A DNA stretch of 64,000 nt, from contig NZ_CP050700.1 of the NCBI RefSeq assembly GCF_010646885.2, forward strand, positions 2,382,501 to 2,446,500. Direction: 5' to 3'. The position numbers and the translations under genes are program-made. The notes beneath the pieces are model-generated. The model was not told where the DNA came from, searched no databases, and saw nothing but the letters and a program-made list of their open reading frames with translations. Of the stretch, positions 1 to 10,363 are shown piece after piece (position 1 is the stretch's first letter; each line of letters opens with the position of its first letter). This DNA is from Desulfopila sp. IMCC35008. Its GTDB lineage: Bacteria > Desulfobacterota > Desulfobulbia > Desulfobulbales > Desulfocapsaceae.

Positions 1-1286
1 TTTGTTACATGTTTCCGAACATGTTCCTCTACACTATCCCCATGGCCTCTATGATGGGGGTCATTGTCGGATTCTCACGGCTTTCCAGCGATACTGAAAT
101 ACTTGCTATCAAGGCCAGCGGGATCAGTCTCTATCATGTGATTCCACCTGTTTTCGCAATATCTGCCTGTATTGCCATATTTACAGGCTACTTTTCAATC
201 AAGCTGATCCCGGTAAGCGAGATTGCCATGAAGCAACTCACGTACCAACTCTTAAAAGAAAAGGTGGACAAAGGTATTAAGGAGTATCAGTTCACCGAGG
301 CCCTGGGAGACATCGTAGTCCATGTTGGCAAAATAGACGAAAAAACAGGAGTCTGGAAGAAGGTTTGGGTTTCCGACATGCGAGGTCAGGAGAATCCGAC
401 GATTACCATGGCGGCTACCGGCACCATGAAAAGCGACCTGGACCGCATGATGGTCACCATCGTCCTGCATGACGGCAGCCTTCATCGCCCTGAGGAAGAA
501 GACGCCCAAATTGTCCAGTTTGGTAAATACACCATTAACATCCCCCTGCAACCCCCTGATACCGGAGTTAATTCCGTACATCGTGGCACGCTGACCATGG
601 GCCAACTGCTTGAGGCTGCCGACAGATTTGGCATCGACAATAAGCGTGGTCGAGTGATGCTTATCGAATACCACGAAAGGCTGGTATTGCCTTTCGGGTG
701 CCTTATCCTGTCCATACTGGGTCTGCCCCTGGGCCTGCAAGCAGGTCCAGGCCGGAAAGCAATCGGGGTGCCGTTTGGCCTCGCCGTATTCATCCTCTTT
801 TATGTGCTTTTCACCATGGGCAAGATGATTGCCAAAGAAGGTGATTTCGGCCAGCTTGGTATTGCAGCTCTGCTCTGGATGCCCGATGTTTTCTTTTTGC
901 TTATTACCCTCTACAGCGTCCAACGGGTTTTCAGTGAAAAATCACTTGCACCATCATGGTTGCGTTTTCTGTATGGCATATTCCACAAATTATTTATAGC
1001 CCCACTCTTGGCAATTCTCAACATGGGGCTTCAACTCATTCTTGTTTTTCTGCCAGGAAGAAGGAAAGTTGCAGCATATAGTGAAACCGACAGTAAGCGA
1101 GTTTGCGCAGTCAGGGCCAATGTCGGTCTTTTTCAATTCCATTTTGAACAATGCAGTGAATATCGCAGCGATCAATGCACCATTGAATTCAGCAGTGCAG
1201 ATGTGGCAATTGATGCGGGATATTCCCCTTGTGACTATTGCAAAAATTTGCTTGAACAAGCTTCTTCTACTGAAAATCCCCAATAA
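1..1286 (+). CDS. lptF: LptF/LptG-family LPS export permease, 5'-truncated, with Ada-like zinc-binding C-terminus
   Basis: Inner-membrane permease of the LptB2FG transporter that extracts lipopolysaccharide and passes it to LptC/LptA. The frame is open to the left edge, so roughly the first 60 residues (first membrane helix) are missing; the first ATG inside the window is at 9. The remainder shows the family pattern: a helix followed by LSSDTEILAIKASGIS, a periplasmic beta-rich domain (about residues 70-200), and C-terminal helices with LPFGCLILSILGLPLG. After the last expected helix there is a further hydrophobic stretch and then a tail (about residues 370-415) with FHFEQC, FSS, AGY and PCDYC, which matches the pattern of the Ada N-terminal zinc-binding module. 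That tail is not normal for LptF. A partner lptG would be expected next to it but is not seen downstream. Which of the F/G paralogues it is remains inferred. Confidence 0.85.
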   Translation, partial: CYMFPNMFLYTIPMASMMGVIVGFSRLSSDTEILAIKASGISLYHVIPPVFAISACIAIFTGYFSIKLIPVSEIAMKQLTYQLLKEKVDKGIKEYQFTEALGDIVVHVGKIDEKTGVWKKVWVSDMRGQENPTITMAATGTMKSDLDRMMVTIVLHDGSLHRPEEEDAQIVQFGKYTINIPLQPPDTGVNSVHRGTLTMGQLLEAADRFGIDNKRGRVMLIEYHERLVLPFGCLILSILGLPLGLQAGPGRKAIGVPFGLAVFILFYVLFTMGKMIAKEGDFGQLGIAALLWMPDVFFLLITLYSVQRVFSEKSLAPSWLRFLYGIFHKLFIAPLLAILNMGLQLILVFLPGRRKVAAYSETDSKRVCAVRANVGLFQFHFEQCSEYRSDQCTIEFSSADVAIDAGYSPCDYCKNLLEQASSTENPQ

Positions 1287-1432
1287 ATACCAAATTTTCC
1301 AAGCTGCTATGGTGTTTTTCCTCAAGGATGTTATACTTTTTGTATATCTGCATATCGATGTAATATGACAGTGGTTACCTATCAGGTGGGCAGCTACTGA
1401 TAAATGCTACCTTTATTGCTTGAGGAGCCATA

Positions 1433-3037
1433 ATGAAACTGCCAACATCAAAGGAAATGAGGGCACTTGATCAATGCGCGATCGAAGATTTCAATATCCC
1501 AGGTATCGTGCTGATGGAAAATGCCGGCGTAGGCACCGTGAAAATGATGGAGCAGGAGCTCGGCCCGCCGGCAGAAACCTTTACTTGTGTTTTTATCGGT
1601 CCAGGCAATAACGGAGGAGACGGGCTGGTTATCGGGCGCCACCTTCTGCAAAGAGGCAGCCACCCCATCTTCTTTTTCCTGGTAAGTCCTGATAAAATGA
1701 AAGGGGATGCCGCCCTCAACCTGTCCATAGTCCAGAAACTCCGCCTTCCATTCCATCTTATCGACACTGACACCAGAGTTGAGACCGTATCCGTTCTATA
1801 CAAACAAATAGAATCAAGAGGTCTTCCATGCTATGCCATTGTCGATTCCATCTTTGGCACCGGACTTGACCGAACTGTATCAGGCAGGTTCAAAACAATT
1901 ATCGACCTCATAAATAATCGTGACTTCGCACACGGCGTACCGATTATCGCCGCTGACTGCCCTTCCGGCATGGACTCAAATACCGGCAAAATCCTGGGGG
2001 CATGTGTAAAAGCCGACTTCACTGCCACATACGGATGTGCCAAGCCGGGCCACTACATACATGACAGTTCAATCTTAACAGGCCAGCTTCACCTCATCGA
2101 CATCGGCATACCTCACGAGGCCGTAGAACGTGCCAGGATTGCCACAGAACTTATTAATGAGGCAACCTTCCTGAAAATGGCACGAAAGCTTACCCGCTCG
2201 ATATCCTCCCATAAGGGAAGCCATGGTCACCTTGCTGTGTTTGCAGGATCTCCCGGAAAAACCGGTGCAGCTATCCTTACTGCCCGTGGTGCAATCAGAA
2301 GTGGTAGCGGCCTTGTTTCTCTGTGTTGTCCAAGGAACATTAACAGTGTACTTGAAAACAATTTGGTCGAAGCAATGACCGAAGTACTCCCAGGTTCTGA
2401 GAACTTTTTTTCCATAAACAGTATCGACCATGCTGCCGAAAGCCTTCTTGGCAAAACAGCCGCTGTCATTGGTCCGGGAATCGGAACAGGCAAAGAGACT
2501 ACAGAATTCACCCTTGCCATCTACAGGCTGGCCAAAGTTCCACTTGTTGTTGATGCTGATGCAATTAATATCCTGGCCAAAAACAGGGAATCGATCACCA
2601 CAACACATGGGCTGCGCATTTTCACTCCACATCCTGGAGAATTAAGCCGTCTTATTGGCTGGTCCATCCAGGAAATCCAGGACAACAGACTGGAAGCCAC
2701 CCGTGAGGCATGTAATCAGCTGAACACCGGGGAGACCCACAACATTGTTTTATTAAAAGGCGCAGGAACCATAATAGCGACCCCGGATGGACAGGCTCTT
2801 ATCAACACAACCGGCAATCCTGGAATGGCAACCGGCGGCATGGGGGACGTCCTAAGCGGCGTTATCGGTGCTCTGCTCTGCCAGGGACTCGAGCCACTTA
2901 AAGCCACCGCCGCAGCTGTTTACCTGCACGGGATTGCGGCAGATTCCATTTTTAGAAAAACAGGGTCAGGATACACCGCCAGTGAAGTGGCAGACGCCAT
3001 ACCTTCGACCCTTCATGGCCTACTCGAAGAGAGGTGA
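1433..3037 (+). CDS. nnr: Bifunctional NAD(P)H-hydrate epimerase / ADP-dependent NAD(P)H-hydrate dehydratase
   Basis: Repairs hydrated NADH and NADPH: the N-terminal domain epimerises the R and S hydrates and the C-terminal domain dehydrates the S form using ADP. The 534-residue length matches the fused YjeF_N plus YjeF_C form. Visible motifs are GPGNNGGDG at 56-64 (epimerase nucleotide-binding loop), VVDADAINILA, FTPHPGE, and NPGMATGGMGDVLSG near 465 (ribokinase-like dehydratase signature). The ATG at 1433 follows GAGGAG at a good distance. The CBS-domain gene starts six bases after the stop, so the two are probably co-transcribed. Cytoplasmic housekeeping enzyme; identification is firm. Confidence 0.96.
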   Translation: MKLPTSKEMRALDQCAIEDFNIPGIVLMENAGVGTVKMMEQELGPPAETFTCVFIGPGNNGGDGLVIGRHLLQRGSHPIFFFLVSPDKMKGDAALNLSIVQKLRLPFHLIDTDTRVETVSVLYKQIESRGLPCYAIVDSIFGTGLDRTVSGRFKTIIDLINNRDFAHGVPIIAADCPSGMDSNTGKILGACVKADFTATYGCAKPGHYIHDSSILTGQLHLIDIGIPHEAVERARIATELINEATFLKMARKLTRSISSHKGSHGHLAVFAGSPGKTGAAILTARGAIRSGSGLVSLCCPRNINSVLENNLVEAMTEVLPGSENFFSINSIDHAAESLLGKTAAVIGPGIGTGKETTEFTLAIYRLAKVPLVVDADAINILAKNRESITTTHGLRIFTPHPGELSRLIGWSIQEIQDNRLEATREACNQLNTGETHNIVLLKGAGTIIATPDGQALINTTGNPGMATGGMGDVLSGVIGALLCQGLEPLKATAAAVYLHGIAADSIFRKTGSGYTASEVADAIPSTLHGLLEER

Positions 3038-3043
3038 AACGAT

Positions 3044-3493
3044 ATGAAAACAGCTGATGATTTAATGTCCAGGGAAGTGATAACTGTCACCCCTGACACA
3101 AGTGTCAAGGAACTCGCAACTCTCTTGACCGATAAGAATATAAGCGGTGTTCCGGTTGTGGATACAAACGGTAAGCTTTTAGGTGTTGTAACTGAAAGTG
3201 ACCTCATCGACCAAAACAAAAAGGTCCACATTCCCACAATAGTCTCCATCCTCGACTCGTTTATCTATCTGGAGAGTCCGGATAAGATGGAACAGGAGAT
3301 GCGAAAAATTGCCGGCTCAACAGTAAACGATATCTACACCCCGAATGCGCGCACAGTGTCTCCAGAAACGGCCATTGATGAGCTGGCCACCATTATGAGC
3401 GAACAGAATATTCACACCCTGCCTGTGGTTGAAAATGACAAACTGGTCGGCATTATTGGTAAACGTGACATCATCAGGACCATTATAAGTTGA
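3044..3493 (+). CDS. Two-CBS-domain protein
   Basis: A 149-residue protein made almost entirely of two CBS domains (about residues 1-57 and 90-149), the pair that forms a Bateman module binding adenosyl ligands such as AMP, ATP or S-adenosylmethionine. Typical segments are TADDLMSRE-like openings, GVPVVDTNGKLLGVVTESDL and LPVVENDKLVGIIGKRDI. It has no fused enzyme or transporter domain, so it is probably a stand-alone energy or nucleotide sensor. It follows nnr by six bases with GAGAGGTG as a ribosome site, which suggests one transcript. Partner and ligand cannot be read from sequence. Confidence 0.93.
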   Translation: MKTADDLMSREVITVTPDTSVKELATLLTDKNISGVPVVDTNGKLLGVVTESDLIDQNKKVHIPTIVSILDSFIYLESPDKMEQEMRKIAGSTVNDIYTPNARTVSPETAIDELATIMSEQNIHTLPVVENDKLVGIIGKRDIIRTIIS

Positions 3494-3517
3494 CACCACT
3501 TGTTATCGAAGTGTGGT

Positions 3518-4228
3518 TTACCAACGAATAATCTCCCTGCCATGCTGGTGCAGATAGTTGTTACAGTTTACAAACACATTGGAACCGAGAAATCCTCGAT
3601 GAGCCGAGAGCGGTGATGGATGGCTTGTTTTTAGAACAAGATGTTTACTCTTGTCGATAAGCGGCTCTTTCTTCTGGGCAAAAGCTCCCCAGAGCATAAA
3701 AACGATATGCTCTCTCTTTTTTGAAAGAGTCTCAATAATGTTATCTGTCAGTTGATGCCAGCCAAGTGAAGCGTGCGAGTTTGATCGTTTGGCAATAACG
3801 GTTAAACTCGCGTTTAACAGAAGAACTCCCTGTTCTGCCCAATCTGTCAAATCACTTTCCGTCCGTCCTGGCTGCCCCTTATAAATACTGTTATTAATCT
3901 CAAGAAAGATGTTTCTGAGAGAGGGAGGGATCGCAATGCCATTTTTAACTGAAAAACATAAACCATGTGCTTCCGGTCCTAATTCTCGGTCTTCGTTAAT
4001 ATAAGGATCCTGACCCAGGATAACGACTTTCACCTCACTGAATTTCGTTATCCTCATTGACTGAAACACCAGGTCCCGTGGCGGGTAGACCCGTTGCCCC
4101 AGAGAAGTCTCCCCATAGGCTTTCCTGATTAACTCTTTATGATACCCCTCTTTCAGCAATGGCACCTGCTCCTCCCAAAGGGAGTTATCACTTGCTGAAG
4201 TTAGAGATCCGACTGAATTACCCGTCAT
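3518..4228 (-). CDS. ung: Uracil-DNA glycosylase, family 1
   Basis: Excises uracil from DNA as the first step of base-excision repair. I place the start at 4228 (236 residues), not at the longer possibility at 4282, because the ATG at 4228 overlaps the stop of the upstream gene by 11 bases, has GGGAAGAG before it, and gives the usual family length. Active-site features: GQDPY with Asp74 (water-activating), FSV for uracil stacking, LLLNASLTV (uracil-recognising Asn) and HPSPLSAHRGF (catalytic His and minor-groove loop). The water-activating loop is unusual: after GQDPY the normal HGPGQAHGL is replaced by a longer INEDRELGPEAHGL, about five residues of insertion and without the first His. The other key residues are intact, so activity is likely. 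Confidence 0.93.
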   Translation of the reverse strand: MTGNSVGSLTSASDNSLWEEQVPLLKEGYHKELIRKAYGETSLGQRVYPPRDLVFQSMRITKFSEVKVVILGQDPYINEDRELGPEAHGLCFSVKNGIAIPPSLRNIFLEINNSIYKGQPGRTESDLTDWAEQGVLLLNASLTVIAKRSNSHASLGWHQLTDNIIETLSKKREHIVFMLWGAFAQKKEPLIDKSKHLVLKTSHPSPLSAHRGFLGSNVFVNCNNYLHQHGREIIRW

Positions 4229-5444
4229 TTTCAGTCTCTTCCCGGGTGTTGTGGAGTTCGTTGATCTTTCTTGACAGCTCAAGTTCTCCGCTTACTGGTT
4301 CAATTCCGGTAGTTTCCAGGGCCTTTTTAACAAGTTTCTGGCAGAGACAGTCGGTTGGATCCAGGGCATAAGCGATGCCCATGTTTTTCAGTATAGTCGA
4401 GACGCCACGTAAACCGTCCATCTCCTCACCGGATAATAAAACACCAGCCGTTCGTTCCTTAAAGTTAGAAGAGATAGAGGCCATCAGTAAGTCGATTGAC
4501 CCTACCTCTTTGTCGAGGTTTTTCACTTTCTTTAAAGTGTACCCAATACCTTGAGGCCGTAGACATATATAGTCAGAAGCTGCAGCAATATAACAGCACC
4601 CCCTTTCGAGACGCATACCCTCCTGAATACGTAAAACCCGTGCTGCACAGACAGCATCAAGGTATTCGGTAAAAGTATCCACCTGTCGTTCATCGCCGTA
4701 GATAACTGCGATGACTGAGCCTACAAGTTTCGAGTTCAGGCTGGGGATAATGTTAAGCAGATTCCTAAATGCTCCTTCGCCTCCACCAAGGATTGTAACA
4801 AACTGGATGTACTCGTGATAGTCCTGCACGTCACGGATATTATGAACAACAAGAGAATCACCGCATTGAGAACAGACAGCCGATGTTATGTCGACACTTG
4901 TTGGATCAACCAGGTTGCGTGAACCACACTCTTCGCAAAACAAAACCTGTTTAACGGAAGGTGGCCGATTTTGCAGGGCGACCCCTGCTTCAACAACCGG
5001 CTCTATGTGCTCAACGGTCATCCGTGAGGCGCGGACCACTTTTTTCAGGATATCTTCTCGCTGGCGCTTGGGGTCATGTTCCTGAAAAATAAAATCCTTG
5101 CACATGAAGTCAACAGCCCCATTTTTCAAGGCATCAAAGGCCCTGACGGTACCTTCACAGGTAAGACTCGAAAACATAATAGTGGGCAAGGGCCGGTGAA
5201 TCATGAGATGCTGCAGGGCAGTCATGCCGTCCATAAGCGGCATCTCCATATCCATCATGATCACGTCCGGGTCAACCCTCAGCATGACATCCAAAGCCTC
5301 GATACCATTCTGGGCTTCCCCACAGATAACTGCGATATTTGAACCTTCAAACATATCACGCAGAAAACGACGGAAAACAATAGAGTCGTCAACTATCAGC
5401 ACGGCAATTTCCTGGCCGCTTTTCAGTGTAGAACCGGAATGCAT
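4218..5444 (-). CDS. Response regulator with zinc ribbon and degenerate CheB-like domain
   Basis: 408 residues. The N-terminal receiver domain (about 12-135) is complete: Asp19/Asp20, phosphoacceptor Asp65 in MMDMEMP, and Lys116. A linker then carries a four-cysteine zinc ribbon (Cys170, Cys173, Cys191, Cys194). The C-terminal part (about 215-390) aligns with the CheB methylesterase fold: LNIIP after the first loop, a CCYIA strand in place of VYLAPG, and GVLLSGEEMDGLRG in place of the GMGxDG loop. The catalytic Ser loop (GASTGG) reads ILGGGEGAF and the His of QHM is absent, so only the Asp-type position survives. It is therefore probably a phosphorylation-controlled binding protein and not a chemoreceptor methylesterase. 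No chemotaxis genes are nearby. It is translationally coupled to ung. Confidence 0.8.
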   Translation of the reverse strand: MHSGSTLKSGQEIAVLIVDDSIVFRRFLRDMFEGSNIAVICGEAQNGIEALDVMLRVDPDVIMMDMEMPLMDGMTALQHLMIHRPLPTIMFSSLTCEGTVRAFDALKNGAVDFMCKDFIFQEHDPKRQREDILKKVVRASRMTVEHIEPVVEAGVALQNRPPSVKQVLFCEECGSRNLVDPTSVDITSAVCSQCGDSLVVHNIRDVQDYHEYIQFVTILGGGEGAFRNLLNIIPSLNSKLVGSVIAVIYGDERQVDTFTEYLDAVCAARVLRIQEGMRLERGCCYIAAASDYICLRPQGIGYTLKKVKNLDKEVGSIDLLMASISSNFKERTAGVLLSGEEMDGLRGVSTILKNMGIAYALDPTDCLCQKLVKKALETTGIEPVSGELELSRKINELHNTREETENDG

Positions 5445-5720
5445 TCAATAAAGAGTTCAGGTATGAAATTTTAACTAAAATGTCAAAGCCAAGCACGTCT
5501 GTATTATCGGGCTACCGCTTAGACCATGTCACTGATAATATGGAACATTAATACCGGATGCAAAGTTACGTTAGAAAATTATTTTAGATTTGCCTGCCGG
5601 CCTTGGTGCATGAAGGTTTCCCCCCTTCTTAAACAGAGTATATATTTACTAAAATAATGTAAATATCACAATCAGGTAAAATTTTTAATCGCAGGGAATG
5701 ACAGATGCGCACCTTGTTAC

Positions 5721-6365
5721 TCACTTGCAGGATAAGTAGAGGTTATTTGCTTGAATATACTGCATAACCTGGTTTGGTATTCCCTCAACCTGGAACGCCC
5801 CACTCAACAACTGTTTCCTGATTGTCGAAGATGAAATGTCAGCTATAGGGGAACTGAGAAAGAAAATATCTTTTCGTCCACCAGAATGCACCCAACGCTT
5901 CGCCACCTTGCTATACGAAAGTTCATCACGAACCTTTTCAAGTAACTGTGGACATAAACCTTGCCGCATTGCGACAAGCAGAGAGACCCTTGAAAGAAGC
6001 TCCCCATATGACTTCCAACTTGTTATTTCAACGAAGGCATCTATGCCGATAATAAAGTGCAACTCTGTTGTAGTTGGCAACAATCTCTGCAGTAGGCGAA
6101 CCGTATCTATGGTATACGAAGGGGTTGGCAATTCCGATTCTATAAGAGAGAGTTCAATTCCAGGGTGATCGACAAGTGCAAGCCGCACCATTTCAACCCT
6201 ATGGTCAAAAGGTGTTACCGTACGTTCGCTTTTATGGGGTGGAACCACAGCAGGCACCATCAGCACGCGATCAAGACCTGCCTCGCAGATAGCGGCCTCA
6301 GCAAGTTGGGTATGCCCGATATGGACCGGATCGAACGTCCCGCCGTAAAGCCCTATCCTCGTCAT
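5721..6365 (-). CDS. nadD: Nicotinate-nucleotide adenylyltransferase
   Basis: Transfers AMP from ATP to nicotinate mononucleotide to give deamido-NAD in NAD biosynthesis. The nucleotidyltransferase signature GGTFDPVHIGH lies at residues 8-18, and the second ATP motif appears as ISSSTIRKQLL near 185. The ATG at 6365 overlaps the proA stop (TGATG), so the two are translationally coupled; a TTG one codon earlier is possible. 214 residues is normal. It is the last gene of the proB-proA-nadD group; rsfS, which often follows nadD, is not present here. Confidence 0.96.
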   Translation of the reverse strand: MTRIGLYGGTFDPVHIGHTQLAEAAICEAGLDRVLMVPAVVPPHKSERTVTPFDHRVEMVRLALVDHPGIELSLIESELPTPSYTIDTVRLLQRLLPTTTELHFIIGIDAFVEITSWKSYGELLSRVSLLVAMRQGLCPQLLEKVRDELSYSKVAKRWVHSGGRKDIFFLSSPIADISSSTIRKQLLSGAFQVEGIPNQVMQYIQANNLYLSCK

Positions 6366-7633
6366 CAATCCCGAATCTGCCCCATGCCGAAAACCACAAA
6401 CTTACGTGTCGTGAGTTCAGTTAAGCCCATAGGGCCATAAGCGTGCAGCTTTGTGGTACTGATACCAATCTCAGTTCCAAGACCGAGCTGACCTCCATCA
6501 TTAAACCTGGTCGAGGCATTTACCATGACAGCTGAAGCATCTACTTCACTTAAAAACTGCATGGCAGTGGTATAGTTTTCTGTAAGGATCGATTCAGTAT
6601 GGTTGGAACCGTAGTGCTGGATGTAATCCTTAGCCTCGATTACTGAATCGACAACCTTCACTACCAAAACGAGGTCCAGGAACTCCGTTCCCCAATCATC
6701 ATCGGCAGCCTGCTCTACACCTTCTGCCAGAGCGACTGTCTGCTTGCAACCCTTAACGGTAACACCGTCTTTATGTAACGCCTTCACGATAGTGGGGATA
6801 AACGTTTCGGCAATGTCCTTATGTACCAGCAACCCCTCAAGGGCATTACAAACACCAGGTCGCTGTACTTTTGAATTAATGATAATGGGTACGGCCTTCT
6901 CTAGATCTGCCTCAGAATCAACATAAATATGGCAAACTCCTTTATAATGCTTCAGGACAGGGATTCTCGATGTTTCACTTACGTAACGTATAAGCCCTTC
7001 CCCTCCCCTGGGGATCACCAGGTCAATATAATCTTCCTGCTGAAGTAAATGATTAACCGCCTCCCTGTCAGTCACCGGAATAACCTGTACACAGTCACCA
7101 CTTAACTCCGACTGCAGCAACCCTTCTCTTATAATTTCTGCAAGGATGAGGTTTGAATGAATTGCCTCAGATCCACCACGAAGCAAGACACTATTGCCTG
7201 TTTTCAGACAAAGAGCAGCTGCATCTATCGTGACATTGGGTCTTGATTCATAAATCATGGAAACGACCCCTATAGGCACTCTCATCCTGCCAACACGCAA
7301 ACCATTCGGTCTCAATGACATATCTTCAAAGGCACCGACAGGATCAGGCAGGTTACAGACCTCCCCGAGGCCATCTATCATCGAATCAATAACGGCATCA
7401 GAGAGCCTGAGACGATCGATCATGGCAGCTGAAAGCCCGTTCTTTTTACCTTCAACCAGATCTTTCTGGTTTTCGGCTTTGATCTCTTCCCTTTTGGCAT
7501 CAAGAAGCTTACCGATTGTAAGCAGGCAGCTGTTTTTCTTTTCCGTGGATGCAGGTGCTAGAGAGGCAGAACTTTTCTTTGCAAGCCTGGCCATTTCCCT
7601 TACTTGATTTTCCAATGTGCCTGAGCCGGTCAT
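6365..7633 (-). CDS. proA: Glutamate-5-semialdehyde dehydrogenase (gamma-glutamyl phosphate reductase)
   Basis: Second step of proline synthesis: NADPH-dependent reduction of glutamyl-5-phosphate. I choose the ATG at 7633 (422 residues) because GAGGA sits six bases before it; the longer TTG start would place that ribosome site inside the gene. Family segments include GVVSMIYESRPNVTIDAAAL, GNSVLLRGGSEA, LVIPRGGEGLI and the catalytic-cysteine strand VQRPGVCNALEGLLVH. It is downstream of proB and coupled to nadD. Confidence 0.97.
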   Translation of the reverse strand: MTGSGTLENQVREMARLAKKSSASLAPASTEKKNSCLLTIGKLLDAKREEIKAENQKDLVEGKKNGLSAAMIDRLRLSDAVIDSMIDGLGEVCNLPDPVGAFEDMSLRPNGLRVGRMRVPIGVVSMIYESRPNVTIDAAALCLKTGNSVLLRGGSEAIHSNLILAEIIREGLLQSELSGDCVQVIPVTDREAVNHLLQQEDYIDLVIPRGGEGLIRYVSETSRIPVLKHYKGVCHIYVDSEADLEKAVPIIINSKVQRPGVCNALEGLLVHKDIAETFIPTIVKALHKDGVTVKGCKQTVALAEGVEQAADDDWGTEFLDLVLVVKVVDSVIEAKDYIQHYGSNHTESILTENYTTAMQFLSEVDASAVMVNASTRFNDGGQLGLGTEIGISTTKLHAYGPMGLTELTTRKFVVFGMGQIRD

Positions 7634-7672
7634 AATCGTCCTCAAAAAGATGTTTAATATAATTCCGGAGGG

Positions 7673-8833
7673 TTACTGCAGAACAACAAGGTTGTCACGA
7701 TGCATGACCTCATCGCTGTCTTTATATCCAAGGATATCTTCTATCCGGTCTGAGTGAACCCCTTTTATTTTTTGGATGTCGGCTGCCGAATAGTTGATAA
7801 GCCCTACCGCCAGCACCCTGCCTTCACTATTGCAGCACTCAACAGAATCACCGGCACCAAAATCACCTGAAACTGTGACGATCCCACTCGGGAGCAAGCT
7901 TTTCCCTTGTTGAGTCAGGGCTCGGCAGGCGCCATCATCAAGTCTCAAACGTCCGTGCGGTTTTACAACATTGGCGATCCAGTGTTTTCGACTTGCAAGT
8001 TTTGTTTTGGCAGGCAAAAAGAAGGTACCAATCATCTCCCCGCTGAACAACTGTTGTAATATTGCTTTTTCTTTACCAGGACCGATAAATGAACTGCCTC
8101 CACACGAAGCTACAAGCTTTGCAGCTCTGATCTTACTCTGCATTCCCCCGGTGCCAAGAGCACTCTTGACATTACCTGCCATGGCTTCAACCTCAGGGGT
8201 GATTTCTGCAACTGTATAGATTGGTTTTGCCTCTGGATTTGTTTTTGGGTTCCCATTGTATAACCCAATGACATCCGTGAGGCATATAAACAGATCTGCC
8301 TCTATCAGGTTGGATACCAGAGCACCCAGATAATCGTTGTCACCAAAGCGAAGCTCTTCAATGGAAACCGTATCATTTTCATTGATAACTGGAATAACAC
8401 CAAACCTGAACAATGAATGAACGGTATTCCTGACATTTAAATACCGGTTCCTGTTGGCGAGATCCGAATGCGTCAACAATATCTGGGCAACTTTTTCACC
8501 TGCTGCCTCAAACGCCTCGTCATATGCATGCATAAGCAGCATCTGGCCAACTGAAGCCAATGCCTGTTTTTCTGGAATAGCAAGTTTTTTATCGAATGGA
8601 ACCCCAAGCTTTTGCCGGCCGGCAGCAACGGCACCTGAGGTGACCAGGATCACCTCACGCCCACTGTTATGCAAAAAGGCGATCTGTTTCGCCAGATTAC
8701 CAATCACCTCTTTATTCACACCGTCTTTGTCAGTGAGGACAGCGCTACCTACCTTGATGACGACCCTTCGAGCCTTATCAAAAGCTGTTTGCCGGTAAAA
8801 AAGGCCATCTTTATGATTGCATTGAATTGACAT
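7673..8833 (-). CDS. proB: Glutamate 5-kinase with PUA domain
   Basis: First step of proline synthesis: phosphorylates glutamate; normally feedback-inhibited by proline. The amino-acid kinase domain (about 20-270) shows VVIKVGSAVLT, ILVTSGAVAAG, INENDTVS and GTGGMQSKIRAA. The C-terminal 100 residues form a PUA domain, as in the E. coli enzyme. The N-terminus has about 20 residues before the first strand, slightly longer than usual, and I see no strong ribosome site, so the start is less certain than the rest. Lies 39 bases upstream of proA on the same strand. Confidence 0.96.
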   Translation of the reverse strand: MSIQCNHKDGLFYRQTAFDKARRVVIKVGSAVLTDKDGVNKEVIGNLAKQIAFLHNSGREVILVTSGAVAAGRQKLGVPFDKKLAIPEKQALASVGQMLLMHAYDEAFEAAGEKVAQILLTHSDLANRNRYLNVRNTVHSLFRFGVIPVINENDTVSIEELRFGDNDYLGALVSNLIEADLFICLTDVIGLYNGNPKTNPEAKPIYTVAEITPEVEAMAGNVKSALGTGGMQSKIRAAKLVASCGGSSFIGPGKEKAILQQLFSGEMIGTFFLPAKTKLASRKHWIANVVKPHGRLRLDDGACRALTQQGKSLLPSGIVTVSGDFGAGDSVECCNSEGRVLAVGLINYSAADIQKIKGVHSDRIEDILGYKDSDEVMHRDNLVVLQ

Positions 8834-8865
8834 GCGATTCGTCTAATTGTAGTGTCTTTAAATCT

Positions 8866-9996
<1,131 letters not shown>

Positions 9997-10041
9997 CTAC
10001 TTTCCCGGCACAAATAATTGGACCGGTCTGTCTGGGATGTA

Positions 10042-10299
10042 TCAGGCTGCGGGATAAACGGAAACTCGTTTCTTGTTTTTTCCGAAATCTTCAAATGTTA
10101 CAACGCCGTCAACTTTTGCAAACAGAGTGTAGTCACGACCGCAACCAACATTGGTTCCTGGGTGAATTTTGGTCCCGAGTTGCCGAACAAGAATATTTCC
10201 AGCCTTTACGACCTGCCCACCAAAACGTTTTACGCCACGCCTCTGACCAGCACTGTCACGTCCGTTCCTTGAACTACCACCAGCTTTTTTATGTGCCAT
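10042..10299 (-). CDS. rpmA: 50S ribosomal protein L27
   Basis: 85-residue ribosomal protein whose N-terminus reaches the peptidyl-transferase centre. It opens [15 protein letters not shown] directly after Met, with no Firmicutes-type cleavable leader, and contains [18 protein letters not shown] and [11 protein letters not shown]. It follows rplU, as in nearly all bacteria. Confidence 0.98.
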   Translation of the reverse strand: MAHKKAGGSSRNGRDSAGQRRGVKRFGGQVVKAGNILVRQLGTKIHPGTNVGCGRDYTLFAKVDGVVTFEDFGKNKKRVSVYPAA

Positions 10300-10363
10300 T
10301 TGTTAACTCCTTATTTGCAATTTTCTACTGCGTGTTACATGCCCTATATGGATTTGGCACAAA

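Noticed and set aside
252-923. Minus-strand open frame of 223 codons opposite lptF
   Set aside because: Shadow of the lptF coding frame; no ribosome site, and composition unlike a real protein.
2075-2632. Minus-strand frame of 185 codons inside nnr
   Set aside because: Lies wholly opposite the strongly supported dehydratase domain; no homology seen.
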